A stretch of 64,000 bases of DNA from Marine Group II euryarchaeote MED-G38 (GCA_002457145.1 NTJP01000005.1:1-64000), one strand, 5' to 3'; positions 43,385 to 51,861 are shown, counted from the stretch's first letter. A program made the numbers and translations. Notes: generated from the letters alone by a model not told the origin.

Positions 43385-44680
43385 TTATATCGTCTTATTT
43401 GAATTTACAATAATTCCATTAATCATTGTTTTACTTATAGAATTAATACCAGGGGTCTGACACCAACCATCAATATATGATGACGCAATAATATTCAAAT
43501 CAGCAGGTGAACCTATAGATAGAGTTCCTCTCATCTCATTCGAATCAAATAATGTTGAAGCTGGATTTCTAGTTGATGCTACTAAAGATGTTAATGGATT
43601 AATATCCAATCTGTGCGTTAGAAGACTACCAATGAATGGCATAGACAATGAAGAGTAGTTAGGATTAAAATCAGATGCAATAGCAAAATTCCAACATTCA
43701 TCAATACATTTCTGTATTGGTAAATCTATTTTTTTTCCTAAAATATATGGTGTACCGGGTAAAAAAGTTTGCATTGTACCATTTTTTGAGGCTAAATTTC
43801 TAGAATCATCATTTGAAAATGCCACATGATCGCCACTTACTGATCCTAATTCAGAAGCAAGTTTCAAACCATTAGAATCCACAAACTCATCTACATGTAA
43901 TCTAGATTTAAGTCCCACTTCATGCGATGCCTTAACAATTCTTTCAGTATCTTCTAAACTAAACCAACCAGGCTCACAAAATACATCGACCCATTTAGCT
44001 AACTTATTTTCATATACATTAGGTAATTGAATTTCAATTAATTCTTCAATGTATTCGTTTTTATTTTTGTCTGTAGGAAAGTCATGTGCCCCTAACCATG
44101 TCGAAAATATATTACAATGTGAGGTCTCGGCTAATGATGATACAACCTTTAATAATATATCTTCAGTATTATTAGACAATCCATATCCACTTTTTGCTTC
44201 CAAAGTCGTAGTACCATGCATCATTGCAATATCTAATCTTTCACTAGCTTTTGATAAAAGTTTAGAGAATTTGGTATTTCTTGTACTCTCAACAGTTTTT
44301 TTTATGCCCCCTCCTAATTTAGATATATCGTGATAAGATAAGCCTTGTTGTCTCATAGATAACTCATTATATCTATCTCCCGACCAAACTAGATGTGTAT
44401 GGCTATCAACTAATCCTGGTATAATCGCTTTTCCTTCAGCATCAATAATATCATACCCACTTCTCTTGATATTTCCTCCTTCATACCATGGTATGAATTC
44501 GTCTATTACTACATCATTTTGATTAATTGTCTTAATTTTACCATCTTTGATAATTATAGCGTTATCCTTAGCATATACAAGGGATTCCTTATCTGACATT
44601 TCATAACCTGAAATTGGCTTAGTAATATCTCCTGTGGATAAGTGGGCGATTTCACCACAGTTCGTGATGATGGTAGTCAT
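43385..44680 (-). CDS. hutI: Imidazolonepropionase
   Basis: Amidohydrolase that opens imidazolonepropionate to N-formiminoglutamate, the third step of histidine degradation. The 431-aa protein has the metal-binding DSHTHLVWSGDRYNE near residue 90. It also has GTTTLEAKSGYGL, CEPGWFSLEDTERI and LHVDEFVDSNGLKLA with the second metal site. The C-terminal PADLNIIA of amidohydrolases is present. It is on the opposite strand from the other four histidine genes and is divergent from kae1, with a 50-bp shared promoter region that includes a TATA-like AGTATAAC (minus strand). Confidence 0.94.
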   Translation of the reverse strand: MTTIITNCGEIAHLSTGDITKPISGYEMSDKESLVYAKDNAIIIKDGKIKTINQNDVVIDEFIPWYEGGNIKRSGYDIIDAEGKAIIPGLVDSHTHLVWSGDRYNELSMRQQGLSYHDISKLGGGIKKTVESTRNTKFSKLLSKASERLDIAMMHGTTTLEAKSGYGLSNNTEDILLKVVSSLAETSHCNIFSTWLGAHDFPTDKNKNEYIEELIEIQLPNVYENKLAKWVDVFCEPGWFSLEDTERIVKASHEVGLKSRLHVDEFVDSNGLKLASELGSVSGDHVAFSNDDSRNLASKNGTMQTFLPGTPYILGKKIDLPIQKCIDECWNFAIASDFNPNYSSLSMPFIGSLLTHRLDINPLTSLVASTRNPASTLFDSNEMRGTLSIGSPADLNIIASSYIDGWCQTPGINSISKTMINGIIVNSNKTI

Positions 44681-44730
44681 GTCTTGTGGGAGCAGTTATA
44701 CTTCAAAGGGATAACCCCCTACGGGTAAAC

Positions 44731-45738
44731 ATGAAGGGTGCGGTGTTAGGTATTGAAAGTACAGCACATACTCTCTCGTTTGGAATGGTCGATATGGATG
44801 GAAAACTATCATCCTCATTTTCAAATTTATTTAGACCAGAAGAAGGAGGCATTCACCCAAGAGAAGCAGCTGATCATCATTGTCTAAAAGCTTCGAATTT
44901 ACTAGAAAATATAATGTCCACTGAATTTTTTAATAGCAATGAAATTGAAGCAGTAGCATTTAGTCAAGGCCCGGGTTTAGGGCCATGTTTGAGAGTGGGT
45001 GCAAGTATTGCGCGTACTCTTTCAAAAGTATGGAATGTCCCTCTAATAGGAGTAAATCATTGTGTGGCTCATATTGAAATTGGTAAAAATCAAACAGGAT
45101 GTAAAGATCCTGTTCTGTTGTACGTAAGTGGAGGAAATACTCAGGTTATAGCAAGCTCTAGGAATAAGTATAGAGTCATGGGTGAAACATTAGATATCGG
45201 AATAGGAAACATGTTAGATAAGTTTGCAAGAACACAAGGAATTCCATTTCCTGGAGGTCCAGAAATAGAGATTTTAGCGAATAGATTTGCATTAAATCAT
45301 GATATCAATGCTAATTTTATTAATCTTCCATATGGAGTTCAAGGCATGGATATTGGTTTTTCAGGTATGTTAACTGCAGCCGAAAGAAAAATTATTGATG
45401 GAAATTCTCTCGAATCCATATGTTGGTCATTACAAGAGCATGCATTCGCTTCATGTATTGAGGTTGCAGAAAGAGCGATGGCACATACAGGTAAGAATGA
45501 ATTACTATTAGGAGGAGGAGTGGCGTGTAATTCCAGAATTCGGGAAATGGCAGAAATAATGTGCGAAGAACGCGGTGCCAAAGCATATTGGCCAGAAAAA
45601 AGATTTTGTATTGACAATGGTACTATGATTGCTGAATTAGGAAGATTATTGCATAAAGTAGGATATAGTACTAATTTAAGTGATAGTGCTATTAATCCTA
45701 TGTTAAGGACAGACCACACAGAAATAATATGGGATTAA
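44731..45738 (+). CDS. kae1: tRNA N6-threonylcarbamoyladenosine synthase Kae1 (TsaD family)
   Basis: Catalytic subunit of KEOPS that attaches threonylcarbamoyl to A37 of ANN-decoding tRNAs. The 335-aa chain has the ASKHA ATP-binding fold with GIESTAHTLSFGM at the start. The metal-binding HX3H reads NHCVAHIE, YVSGGNTQV is the phosphate loop, and GGGVACNSRIREM is the adenosine loop. ATG at 44731 gives the normal N-terminus; a reading from 44686 adds 15 unlike residues. In many euryarchaea Kae1 is fused to the Bud32 kinase; here it ends without the kinase. The Pcc1-like partner is at 4671-4901. Confidence 0.95.
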   Translation: MKGAVLGIESTAHTLSFGMVDMDGKLSSSFSNLFRPEEGGIHPREAADHHCLKASNLLENIMSTEFFNSNEIEAVAFSQGPGLGPCLRVGASIARTLSKVWNVPLIGVNHCVAHIEIGKNQTGCKDPVLLYVSGGNTQVIASSRNKYRVMGETLDIGIGNMLDKFARTQGIPFPGGPEIEILANRFALNHDINANFINLPYGVQGMDIGFSGMLTAAERKIIDGNSLESICWSLQEHAFASCIEVAERAMAHTGKNELLLGGGVACNSRIREMAEIMCEERGAKAYWPEKRFCIDNGTMIAELGRLLHKVGYSTNLSDSAINPMLRTDHTEIIWD

Positions 45739-45788
45739 GAAGACTTATCAAACCCTATTAATTGGAGAGTACGGAGATTGATTAAAAG

Positions 45789-46607
45789 GTGCAGCGTAGA
45801 AGGAGGCCTAAAGTAGCACCACGTAACGTTTTTGGAGGTAATATACCTCCAAGACCTCAAAAAAAATCTAAAGATTCAGTTGCTAACAAAAATGTTAAGA
45901 AACCTAGTCAAGGTACATTAAAGGCCCCATTACCACCTAAAATTGTTCAGAAAGAAGAGCCAAAAAAACTTAGTGAAAATGAAATTATTATTAATAAAAG
46001 TAAAGAGGATAAAACTCTAATAAAAGACCATGAAGAAAATTTAGAAATAGAAAAAACTCAGAAGGATAATCTAACTGTAGAAGATAAGTTATCAGAAGAT
46101 AATAAGATAATAGAAGAAAATATACTTGGTAGAAAATCTAAAAAGAAAAGTATAGGATTACAGAAGAAAGTAGAGCATGAAATTGAAGAAGAAGTGGTTT
46201 TACCTAGTTCAAAGGCCATGGAATTGATAGAAAAAAGTAGAATCCGAGCAACTGAAAAAACACAGATAAAAGTGACAGATAAAAAGCCCAAAACAGTTAC
46301 TGAAGTAGTAAGAAAACCTAGACCTAGATCAAGGCAAAAAACATATCAACCAGCAACTAGGTTAAAACGTTTAGATAGAAGTAAACATATGGAATATAAG
46401 TATGAAATGCGTGCATTATTAGTTGAAATAAATGTAATGGAAGAATACAGATCAAATCTTTTAGCAAGTATTTGGGCAAAGGGAGAACGTAAATCTACAA
46501 AGGAAGCCAAAGGTTACATAGATGAAAAGCTACTCGAAGGTATTTTAGATGAAAAACAACATAAATCATTATCAAGAGTGATAGAGAACTATACAACAAG
46601 AAGGTGA
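45789..46607 (+). CDS. Uncharacterised charged protein
   Basis: A 272-aa protein I do not recognise. Residues 1-190 are low-complexity and highly charged, alternating basic stretches (MQRRRRPKVAPRNVFGG) and acidic/lysine runs, probably disordered. Residues about 200-272 form a compact helical domain (YKYEMRALLVEINVMEEYRSN and a following lysine-rich helix pair) ending ENYTTRR. The start is GTG at 45789. It lies between kae1 and the FKBP gene, 4 bp upstream of the latter. The basic N-terminus suggests RNA or ribosome association, which is only inference. Confidence 0.65.
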   Translation: MQRRRRPKVAPRNVFGGNIPPRPQKKSKDSVANKNVKKPSQGTLKAPLPPKIVQKEEPKKLSENEIIINKSKEDKTLIKDHEENLEIEKTQKDNLTVEDKLSEDNKIIEENILGRKSKKKSIGLQKKVEHEIEEEVVLPSSKAMELIEKSRIRATEKTQIKVTDKKPKTVTEVVRKPRPRSRQKTYQPATRLKRLDRSKHMEYKYEMRALLVEINVMEEYRSNLLASIWAKGERKSTKEAKGYIDEKLLEGILDEKQHKSLSRVIENYTTRR

Positions 46608-46611
46608 TTAT

Positions 46612-47091
46612 TTGAAAATAGAAAAAGATAAAGTAGTAACGGTACATTATACAGGAACATTTCCGAATTCTGATGAAATATTCGATTCAAGTAAAGATAG
46701 AGAGCCTATGGAATTTTTAGTTGGTCATAATAATATGATAATGGGCTTCGAACAAGAACTTTTGGGAGCTCAAAAAGGAGAAAAAAGAGATTTTACATTG
46801 ATACCAGAACAAGCATACGGACATCGAAATGAAGATGCAATACAAGAAATGCCCAAAGATCAATTTCCTCCTGATTTAGAGGTTGGAATGATGTTCCAAG
46901 CGCAAAGTGACCAGGGGCCAATGCAATTTTCGATAAATGAAATATTAGAAGAAACAGTCAAAATTGATTTTAACCATCCTATGGCAGGTAAAACATTACA
47001 ATTTAGTGTAGATGTAATAAGCATAAGAGATGCAACTGAAGAAGAAATATTACATGGTCACTCGCATGGAGCAAATGGGCACCAACATTGA
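46612..47091 (+). CDS. FKBP-type peptidyl-prolyl isomerase (SlyD-like)
   Basis: Folding helper of the archaeal SlyD/FKBP26 group, 159 aa. The FKBP domain contains VTVHYTGTFPNSDEIFDSS, PMEFLVGHNNMIMGFEQELLGA, KRDFTLIPEQAYGHRN and NHPMAGKTLQFSVDVISI. The insert-in-flap domain lies between the last two (about residues 75-125). The C-terminus GHSHGANGHQH is histidine-rich, as in SlyD proteins that bind nickel and other metals. The only reasonable start is TTG at 46612, five bases after the previous stop. Its stop overlaps a TTG candidate of the mutase gene. Confidence 0.93.
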   Translation: MKIEKDKVVTVHYTGTFPNSDEIFDSSKDREPMEFLVGHNNMIMGFEQELLGAQKGEKRDFTLIPEQAYGHRNEDAIQEMPKDQFPPDLEVGMMFQAQSDQGPMQFSINEILEETVKIDFNHPMAGKTLQFSVDVISIRDATEEEILHGHSHGANGHQH

Positions 47092-47102
47092 ACGCATATT
47101 TC

Positions 47103-48632
47103 ATGACCAATTGCCTCTCCGATAGTTCTATGGGAAATATGAGTAGTCCTGGAAAACCACCTTTTACGAGTGGTATTTATCACGAAATGTACCGTAAAAA
47201 AGTTTGGACAATGAGGCAATATGCTGGTTTTTCATCTGCAAAAGAAACTAATTCGAGGTTTTTATCATTATTGACTAACGGGCAAACTGGCCTCTCTGTA
47301 GCATTTGATTTACCAACACAATTAGGACTTGATTCGGATGATGATTTATCATTAGGAGAGGTTGGTAAAGTGGGTGTCGCCATAGATTCTATTCATGATA
47401 TGAAAATATTATTCAAAGATATCAACTTAGGAGAAATATCAACGTCTATGACGATTAATGCACCGGCAACCACATTATTAGCGCTTTATGTAGCACTTGC
47501 AGATGAAAAAGGCATACCTAGGAAAGAACTGAGAGGAACTGTACAGAATGATATATTAAAAGAATATATTGCAAGAGGATTATACATTTTTCCTCCTGAA
47601 CATTCTTTAAGACTCACTACAGATTTAATGAAATGGTGTAATAAAAATACTCCTAAATGGAATACTATTTCTATAAGTGGTTATCATCTTAGAGAAGCTG
47701 GTTGTACAGCATCCGAAGAGTTGGCCTTGACTCTTACAAACGCTTTATATTATACTCGATGTGCAATCAATAGTGGACTAAAAATTGATGAATTTGCACC
47801 ACGTATGTCATTCTTTTTTGGATGCCACAATAATTTCTTTGAAGAAATCTGTAAATTTAGGGCTGCAAGAACTTTGTGGTATGATATCATGTCGGAATTT
47901 AATCCCAAAAATATTAAATCTTCGATGCTTAGATTCCATACTCAAACTTCTGGAGTAACATTAACAGCACAGCAGCCAATGGTGAATGCAATTAGAGTGG
48001 CATACCAAGCATTATCAGCAGTACTTGGAGGAACACAATCATTACACACCAATAGCTTTGATGAAGCATTAGGATTACCGACTGAAGAGTCAGCTACTCT
48101 TGCATTAAGAACTCAACAAATAATTGCATCTGAAATCGGAATAATAGAAAATATAGATCCATTGACTGGATCTATAATGATAGAAAATAAAACTAAAAAT
48201 ATCATGGCTGAGGTTAGGAAGATAATGTCAGAAATTGAGGATAATGGGGGTTCTATGAATTGTATTATTTCAGGATATCAACAAAAAATGATTCATGAGA
48301 GTGCGTGGAAACATATGAAAAATGTAGAAAATAAAGATATTGAGGTTGTAGGTGTCAACAAATATGAAGAAAATAATAAAGAAGATTTTGAAGCTCAACG
48401 ATTGGATATAAATAATACTAGAAAGCAAATTATTCACTTACAAGAATTGAAAAAAAATAGAAATGAAGACGCCATCAAGAACGCATTACAAGAATTAAGT
48501 AGAGTATGTAAGAGTGAAGAAAATATTATGGATTCAATTATATCAGCAGTGAAGGCTGAAGCTACAGTGGGTGAAATTAATAATGTTATGAAAGACGTTT
48601 TTGGGACCTGGATATCTCCGAGTGGTGTTTAA
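47103..48632 (+). CDS. Methylmalonyl-CoA mutase, large (catalytic) subunit
   Basis: Catalytic TIM-barrel part of adenosylcobalamin-dependent methylmalonyl-CoA mutase, about 510 aa. Typical blocks are MYRKKVWTMRQYAGFSSAKETN, GLSVAFDLPTQLGLDSD, ISISGYHLREAGCTA, FFFGCHNNFFEEICKFRAARTLW, and LGGTQSLHTNSFDEALGLPTEESA. The cobalamin-binding domain is absent, so a separate small subunit encoded elsewhere is required, as in other archaea. ATG at 47103 is chosen over a TTG at 47088. The epimerase gene follows with no gap. Together they convert methylmalonyl-CoA from propionate or odd-chain acids to succinyl-CoA, or the reverse. Confidence 0.95.
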   Translation: MTNCLSDSSMGNMSSPGKPPFTSGIYHEMYRKKVWTMRQYAGFSSAKETNSRFLSLLTNGQTGLSVAFDLPTQLGLDSDDDLSLGEVGKVGVAIDSIHDMKILFKDINLGEISTSMTINAPATTLLALYVALADEKGIPRKELRGTVQNDILKEYIARGLYIFPPEHSLRLTTDLMKWCNKNTPKWNTISISGYHLREAGCTASEELALTLTNALYYTRCAINSGLKIDEFAPRMSFFFGCHNNFFEEICKFRAARTLWYDIMSEFNPKNIKSSMLRFHTQTSGVTLTAQQPMVNAIRVAYQALSAVLGGTQSLHTNSFDEALGLPTEESATLALRTQQIIASEIGIIENIDPLTGSIMIENKTKNIMAEVRKIMSEIEDNGGSMNCIISGYQQKMIHESAWKHMKNVENKDIEVVGVNKYEENNKEDFEAQRLDINNTRKQIIHLQELKKNRNEDAIKNALQELSRVCKSEENIMDSIISAVKAEATVGEINNVMKDVFGTWISPSGV

Positions 48633-49034
48633 ATGAGTAATGTTGAAGTAGATCATATAGGAATAGCCACGGAGTCTATAAAACATAGTAGTGTATTTTG
48701 GGAGTGTTTAGGATTCACTAGTTCGGGGGAAGAAATAGTAGAGGAACAGGGCGTAAAGATTAGATTTCTTACTGGAAAACAAGGTTCAAAGATAGAATTA
48801 CTAGAGCCTCTAAAAGAAGATACTCCGATAGGAAAATTCATTAGAAATAGAGGCCCAGGAATACAACAATTAGCAATTAAAGTAGTTGATATAAATAAAA
48901 TTGTTTTAGAATTAAAAAAGTCAGGTATAAGAATAATTAATGAAAAACCAAGTATAGGTGCAAATGGGAAACTAATCTCATTTATTCACCCTTCCTCTAC
49001 TGGAGGAGTCCTGGTAGAATTAATTCAAGATTAA
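48633..49034 (+). CDS. mce: Methylmalonyl-CoA epimerase
   Basis: Vicinal-oxygen-chelate-fold enzyme interconverting the two methylmalonyl-CoA epimers, 133 aa. The first strand VDHIGIATESIKHSSVFWE, the EEQGVKIRFL and KIELLEPL segments, and HPSSTGGVLVELIQD at the end match the family. The metal ligands H8, the central E/H positions and the final E are retained. It starts directly after the mutase stop codon, forming a clear functional pair. Confidence 0.94.
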   Translation: MSNVEVDHIGIATESIKHSSVFWECLGFTSSGEEIVEEQGVKIRFLTGKQGSKIELLEPLKEDTPIGKFIRNRGPGIQQLAIKVVDINKIVLELKKSGIRIINEKPSIGANGKLISFIHPSSTGGVLVELIQD

Positions 49035-49073
49035 ATTAACAATAATCAAAAGTAAAAGACACTGGGCCGTATT

Positions 49074-49373
49074 ATGGAAACACTAATATGTCGTTTTGAA
49101 AAATTAGAAAATATCAAATCTGAAGTATTGGATAATGAAATTATGTTTCTGGCTGATACCTTAGAGATGTTAAGAATAACAGATGAAATATCTAACGATG
49201 CATTCTTAGATGCTGGTATGATACAAGGTGGATTATCGATAATATCTAATCTATTATCTCAAGGCCTTAATCCAGAAGATGTTCGAAACCAAATAAATAG
49301 ATTAAAACAAAAAAGTATTGCATTATCAAAAACTTATCCAGAATTAGATAAATTGATTGAAGAAAGAAGATAA
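49074..49373 (+). CDS. Hypothetical helical protein
   Basis: A 99-aa protein I do not recognise, predicted to be mainly alpha-helical (IKSEVLDNEIMFLADTLEML, SIISNLLSQGLNPEDVRNQI, a final KSIALSKTYPELDKLIEERR). There are no cysteine clusters or membrane spans. It follows the epimerase by about 40 bp. Its stop codon TAA is the first three bases of the 11-bp tandem repeats that precede the ribbon-helix-helix gene. Confidence 0.6.
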   Translation: METLICRFEKLENIKSEVLDNEIMFLADTLEMLRITDEISNDAFLDAGMIQGGLSIISNLLSQGLNPEDVRNQINRLKQKSIALSKTYPELDKLIEERR

Positions 49374-49414
49374 TACTTAGGTAATATTCAGGTAATACTT
49401 GAGTAATATTTAAT
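49371..49414 (+). repeat. Four 11-bp tandem repeats (operator-like)
   Basis: Four consecutive 11-bp units, TAATACTTAGG, TAATATTCAGG, TAATACTTGAG and TAATATTTAAT, each starting TAATA(C/T)T. They end 23 bases before the start codon of a ribbon-helix-helix protein. An 11-bp period puts each unit on the same DNA face, which fits cooperative binding of such a regulator. Confidence 0.65.
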
Positions 49415-49437
49415 AATAAAATCTAGTTCCAATAATT

Positions 49438-49611
49438 ATGCCTAAAGTTAGTTTAGATATGCCTCAACAAATTATTGAGGACCTAAGAAAACATGTTGGA
49501 GACGATAGGAAATATGTAAGTTTGGCGGATGCCATTAGAACAGGTTGTAGAAAATTGTTAGATCAATTGGATGAAATTGACGCACGTCATGGGAGGATTG
49601 AGAATGAATAA
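49438..49611 (+). CDS. Ribbon-helix-helix (CopG-type) regulator
   Basis: A 57-aa gene read directly from the sequence: ATG at 49438, TAA at 49609-49611. The N-terminal strand MPKVSLDMPQQIIEDLRKHV has the alternating pattern of the DNA-contacting ribbon. SLADAIRTGCRKLLDQL is the second helix with the usual (s/t)...aIr.a...ll pattern. Four 11-bp repeats lie just upstream, and its last codons overlap the folE start by 8 bp. It is therefore the likely regulator of the folE-queE-queC-queD operon and of itself. The effector is unknown. Confidence 0.82.
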   Translation: MPKVSLDMPQQIIEDLRKHVGDDRKYVSLADAIRTGCRKLLDQLDEIDARHGRIENE

Positions 49612-50179
49612 TATAGGACGAAAAGAAGCTGAATCTGCAATTAAGACTTTACTGAAATACTTAGAAGATGACTTTAATAGAGAAGGACTAAAAGAAACTC
49701 CTAAAAGAGTCATAGATTCATTTGATGAGATATTTGCTGGTTACCAGCAACGACCATCAGAGGTTTTAGCATCAACGTTTAATGCAGAAGGTTACGATGG
49801 AATCGTTCTTCTGAGAGATATTGAATTTTATTCTACATGTGAACATCATTTACAACCATTTAGCGGTCGAGCACATATTGCTTACATACCCACAGATAGA
49901 ATTGTTGGGATCAGTAAATTAGCAAGGATTGTAGAATTATACGCGAGAAGATTACAGAATCAAGAAAGAATAACAATATCTATTGTAGATGATATTGTTG
50001 AAAATTTAAATCCATTAGGAGCAGGGGTGATATTAGAAGCAAGACACGGATGTATGCAATGTCGTGGCGTATCCAAACAAAATGCTGTTATGACAACCAG
50101 TGCTATGAGAGGGGTATTTTTCGAAGATTCTGGGGCCCGTTCTGAATTAATGCAATTAATCAGGAGTAGGGAACTGTGA
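49604..50179 (+). CDS. folE: GTP cyclohydrolase I (FolE type)
   Basis: Converts GTP to dihydroneopterin triphosphate, the first precursor of preQ0 and of folate. The 191-aa protein has the zinc and active-site motifs STCEHHLQPFSGRAHIAYIP (Cys and His) and LEARHGCMQCRGV (second Cys). VVGISKL-like IVGISKLARIVELYARRLQ and TTSAMRGVF also fit. ATG at 49604 is supported by GGGAGG at 49591-49596; an in-frame start at 49571 lies within the regulator gene. The preQ0 genes follow, overlapping by 4 bp. Most archaea use FolE2 or MptA-type enzymes, so the type I form is notable. Confidence 0.94.
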   Translation: MNNIGRKEAESAIKTLLKYLEDDFNREGLKETPKRVIDSFDEIFAGYQQRPSEVLASTFNAEGYDGIVLLRDIEFYSTCEHHLQPFSGRAHIAYIPTDRIVGISKLARIVELYARRLQNQERITISIVDDIVENLNPLGAGVILEARHGCMQCRGVSKQNAVMTTSAMRGVFFEDSGARSELMQLIRSREL

Positions 50180-50772
50180 GCACCTACCCCATTGTTGAGA
50201 TATTTCACTCAGTTCAAGGTGAAGCATTTCATACTGGGGTTCCACATGTATTTATCAGATTTGGTAACTGTAATTTAAGATGTGAATGGTGTGATACAGA
50301 CTTTCTAACATTTCATGAAATGTCGTTAGAACAAATAATCAATCAAGTAGTATCATACAATTGTAAAAGAGTTATTTTTACAGGTGGAGAACCTTGTATG
50401 CAGGATTTGAATACAATAGGTAAAGAATTAAAGAAATATGATATTCATCTCTCTGTCGAAACCAACGGAACTATAAGAGTCCCAAATATCATAGATTGGA
50501 TTTGCGTCTCTCCAAAAGATCAAATTTATCCAAATGTGAATATTGAACAACGTACTGGAGACGAATTAAAGGTTGTTTATTGTGGACAAGATCTTTCAAT
50601 TTATGATGATATTAAAAAAGGATTCAAACATCATTACATACAACCTTGTTACATAGAGAACGATAGTATTGAATCGAATGGAAGAAGTTTTAGTATAGTT
50701 GAAAAAGTGGTAAAGTCTAATCCGGGATGGAGACTATCATTACAAACTCATAAATGGATGGGAGTTGATTGA
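50176..50772 (+). CDS. queE: 7-carboxy-7-deazaguanine synthase (QueE)
   Basis: Radical SAM enzyme that contracts carboxytetrahydropterin to carboxydeazaguanine in preQ0 biosynthesis. The cluster motif CX3CX2C is at C32, C36 and C39 (CNLRCEWCDTDF), preceded by SVQGEAFHTGVPHVFIRFGN, the family's hallmark. FTGGEPCMQ binds S-adenosylmethionine and VETNGT follows. Length is 198 aa. Translation starts at GTG (50176), overlapping the folE stop. It sits between folE and the queC-msrB fusion. Confidence 0.95.
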   Translation: MSTYPIVEIFHSVQGEAFHTGVPHVFIRFGNCNLRCEWCDTDFLTFHEMSLEQIINQVVSYNCKRVIFTGGEPCMQDLNTIGKELKKYDIHLSVETNGTIRVPNIIDWICVSPKDQIYPNVNIEQRTGDELKVVYCGQDLSIYDDIKKGFKHHYIQPCYIENDSIESNGRSFSIVEKVVKSNPGWRLSLQTHKWMGVD

Positions 50773-51861
50773 ATGAGAGTAGTTATGGCATTAAGCGGAG
50801 GAATGGATTCTACAGGGCTATTACTACGTCTTTTATCAGATGGATATAAAGTGACATGTTTAATATATGATTATGGTCAAAAGCATATTATAGAAATTGA
50901 AAGGGCTCTTCAGAATTTAACTTATATAAATAATAACGGGATCAAAGTAGACCATAAAGTAGTAAATCTATCTAGTGTAATGGGATTATTTCATTCATCA
51001 TTAATTAAAAATAATGAAGAAATTCCTGAAGGCCACTATGAGGAAGAACAAATGAAATCAACAGTTGTGCCAAATAGGAATGCGATTTTCGCCTCAATTT
51101 TGTATGGTTATGCGTTGAGTATTGGATTAAAAGAAGATACTAATGTAAAAATAGCATTAGGAGTTCACTCAGGAGACCACGTTATATATCCAGATTGCAG
51201 ACCAGAGTTTTATGAGTTATTAGAACAAGCCTTTGCAAAAGGCAATTGGAACTCCGAAAAAGTTTCTTTGCACTTGCCTTATATTGATGGAAATAAAGAA
51301 ACAATATTAAGGGATTCTATCAATTCATGTAGAAAATTAAGACTTGATTTTGATACTGTTTTTGCTAATACGAATACCTCTTATAACCCTGATTCTAATG
51401 GTAGATCTTCGGGCACTAGTGGTGCCGATATTGAAAGAATACTAGCATTCTATTCTATTGGTAAGAAAGACCCAGTGGAATATGTAAAGCCATGGGAAAA
51501 TGTATTATCTGAAGCTTTAAAAACTAAATTAAGATATAATGTAATGAAAGAAAATGGAACCGAGCAGCCATTCACAGGTGAGTATGATAAACACTTCAAA
51601 GAAGGGGTTTATACCTGTTATGATTGTGGTAAGAAATTATTTTCATCTAAATCTAAATTTGATTCCGGATGTGGCTGGCCAGCATTTTCTGAAGAATTTG
51701 ATAATGCAGGTATAATAAAAATAAATGATAATTCCTATGGAATGAATAGAATTGAAGTAAGATGTAGTGGATGTGAATCACATTTAGGCCATCTTTTCCA
51801 TGAATCAAAAGGTCCAAGATATTGCATAAATTCTATATGTTTAAAATTCGAGGGAAAGTAA
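50773..51861 (+). CDS. QueC (7-cyano-7-deazaguanine synthase) fused to MsrB
   Basis: A 362-aa fusion. Residues 1-240 are a QueC-type PP-loop ATPase (LSGGMDST at 7-14, YDYGQKH, VPNRNAIF, GVHSGDH, YPDCRPEF) expected to make preQ0. Residues about 255-362 are a complete methionine-R-sulfoxide reductase: GTEQPFTGEY, zinc cysteines C282, C285, C331 and C334, SGCGWPAF, and catalytic C351 in RYCINS. The usual QueC zinc quartet at the end of its domain is lost: the aligned positions read S203, S213, S216 and D219 in TSYNPDSNGRSSGTSGAD. The frame is open throughout with no repeat-induced join. How the two activities relate is unknown. Confidence 0.9.
   Translation: MRVVMALSGGMDSTGLLLRLLSDGYKVTCLIYDYGQKHIIEIERALQNLTYINNNGIKVDHKVVNLSSVMGLFHSSLIKNNEEIPEGHYEEEQMKSTVVPNRNAIFASILYGYALSIGLKEDTNVKIALGVHSGDHVIYPDCRPEFYELLEQAFAKGNWNSEKVSLHLPYIDGNKETILRDSINSCRKLRLDFDTVFANTNTSYNPDSNGRSSGTSGADIERILAFYSIGKKDPVEYVKPWENVLSEALKTKLRYNVMKENGTEQPFTGEYDKHFKEGVYTCYDCGKKLFSSKSKFDSGCGWPAFSEEFDNAGIIKINDNSYGMNRIEVRCSGCESHLGHLFHESKGPRYCINSICLKFEGK

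Noticed and set aside
50773..51861. Possibility that QueC-MsrB is a frameshift or assembly join
   Set aside because: The frame is open across the junction, both domains are complete at their joined ends, and the operon context (queE, queD) is continuous on both sides.
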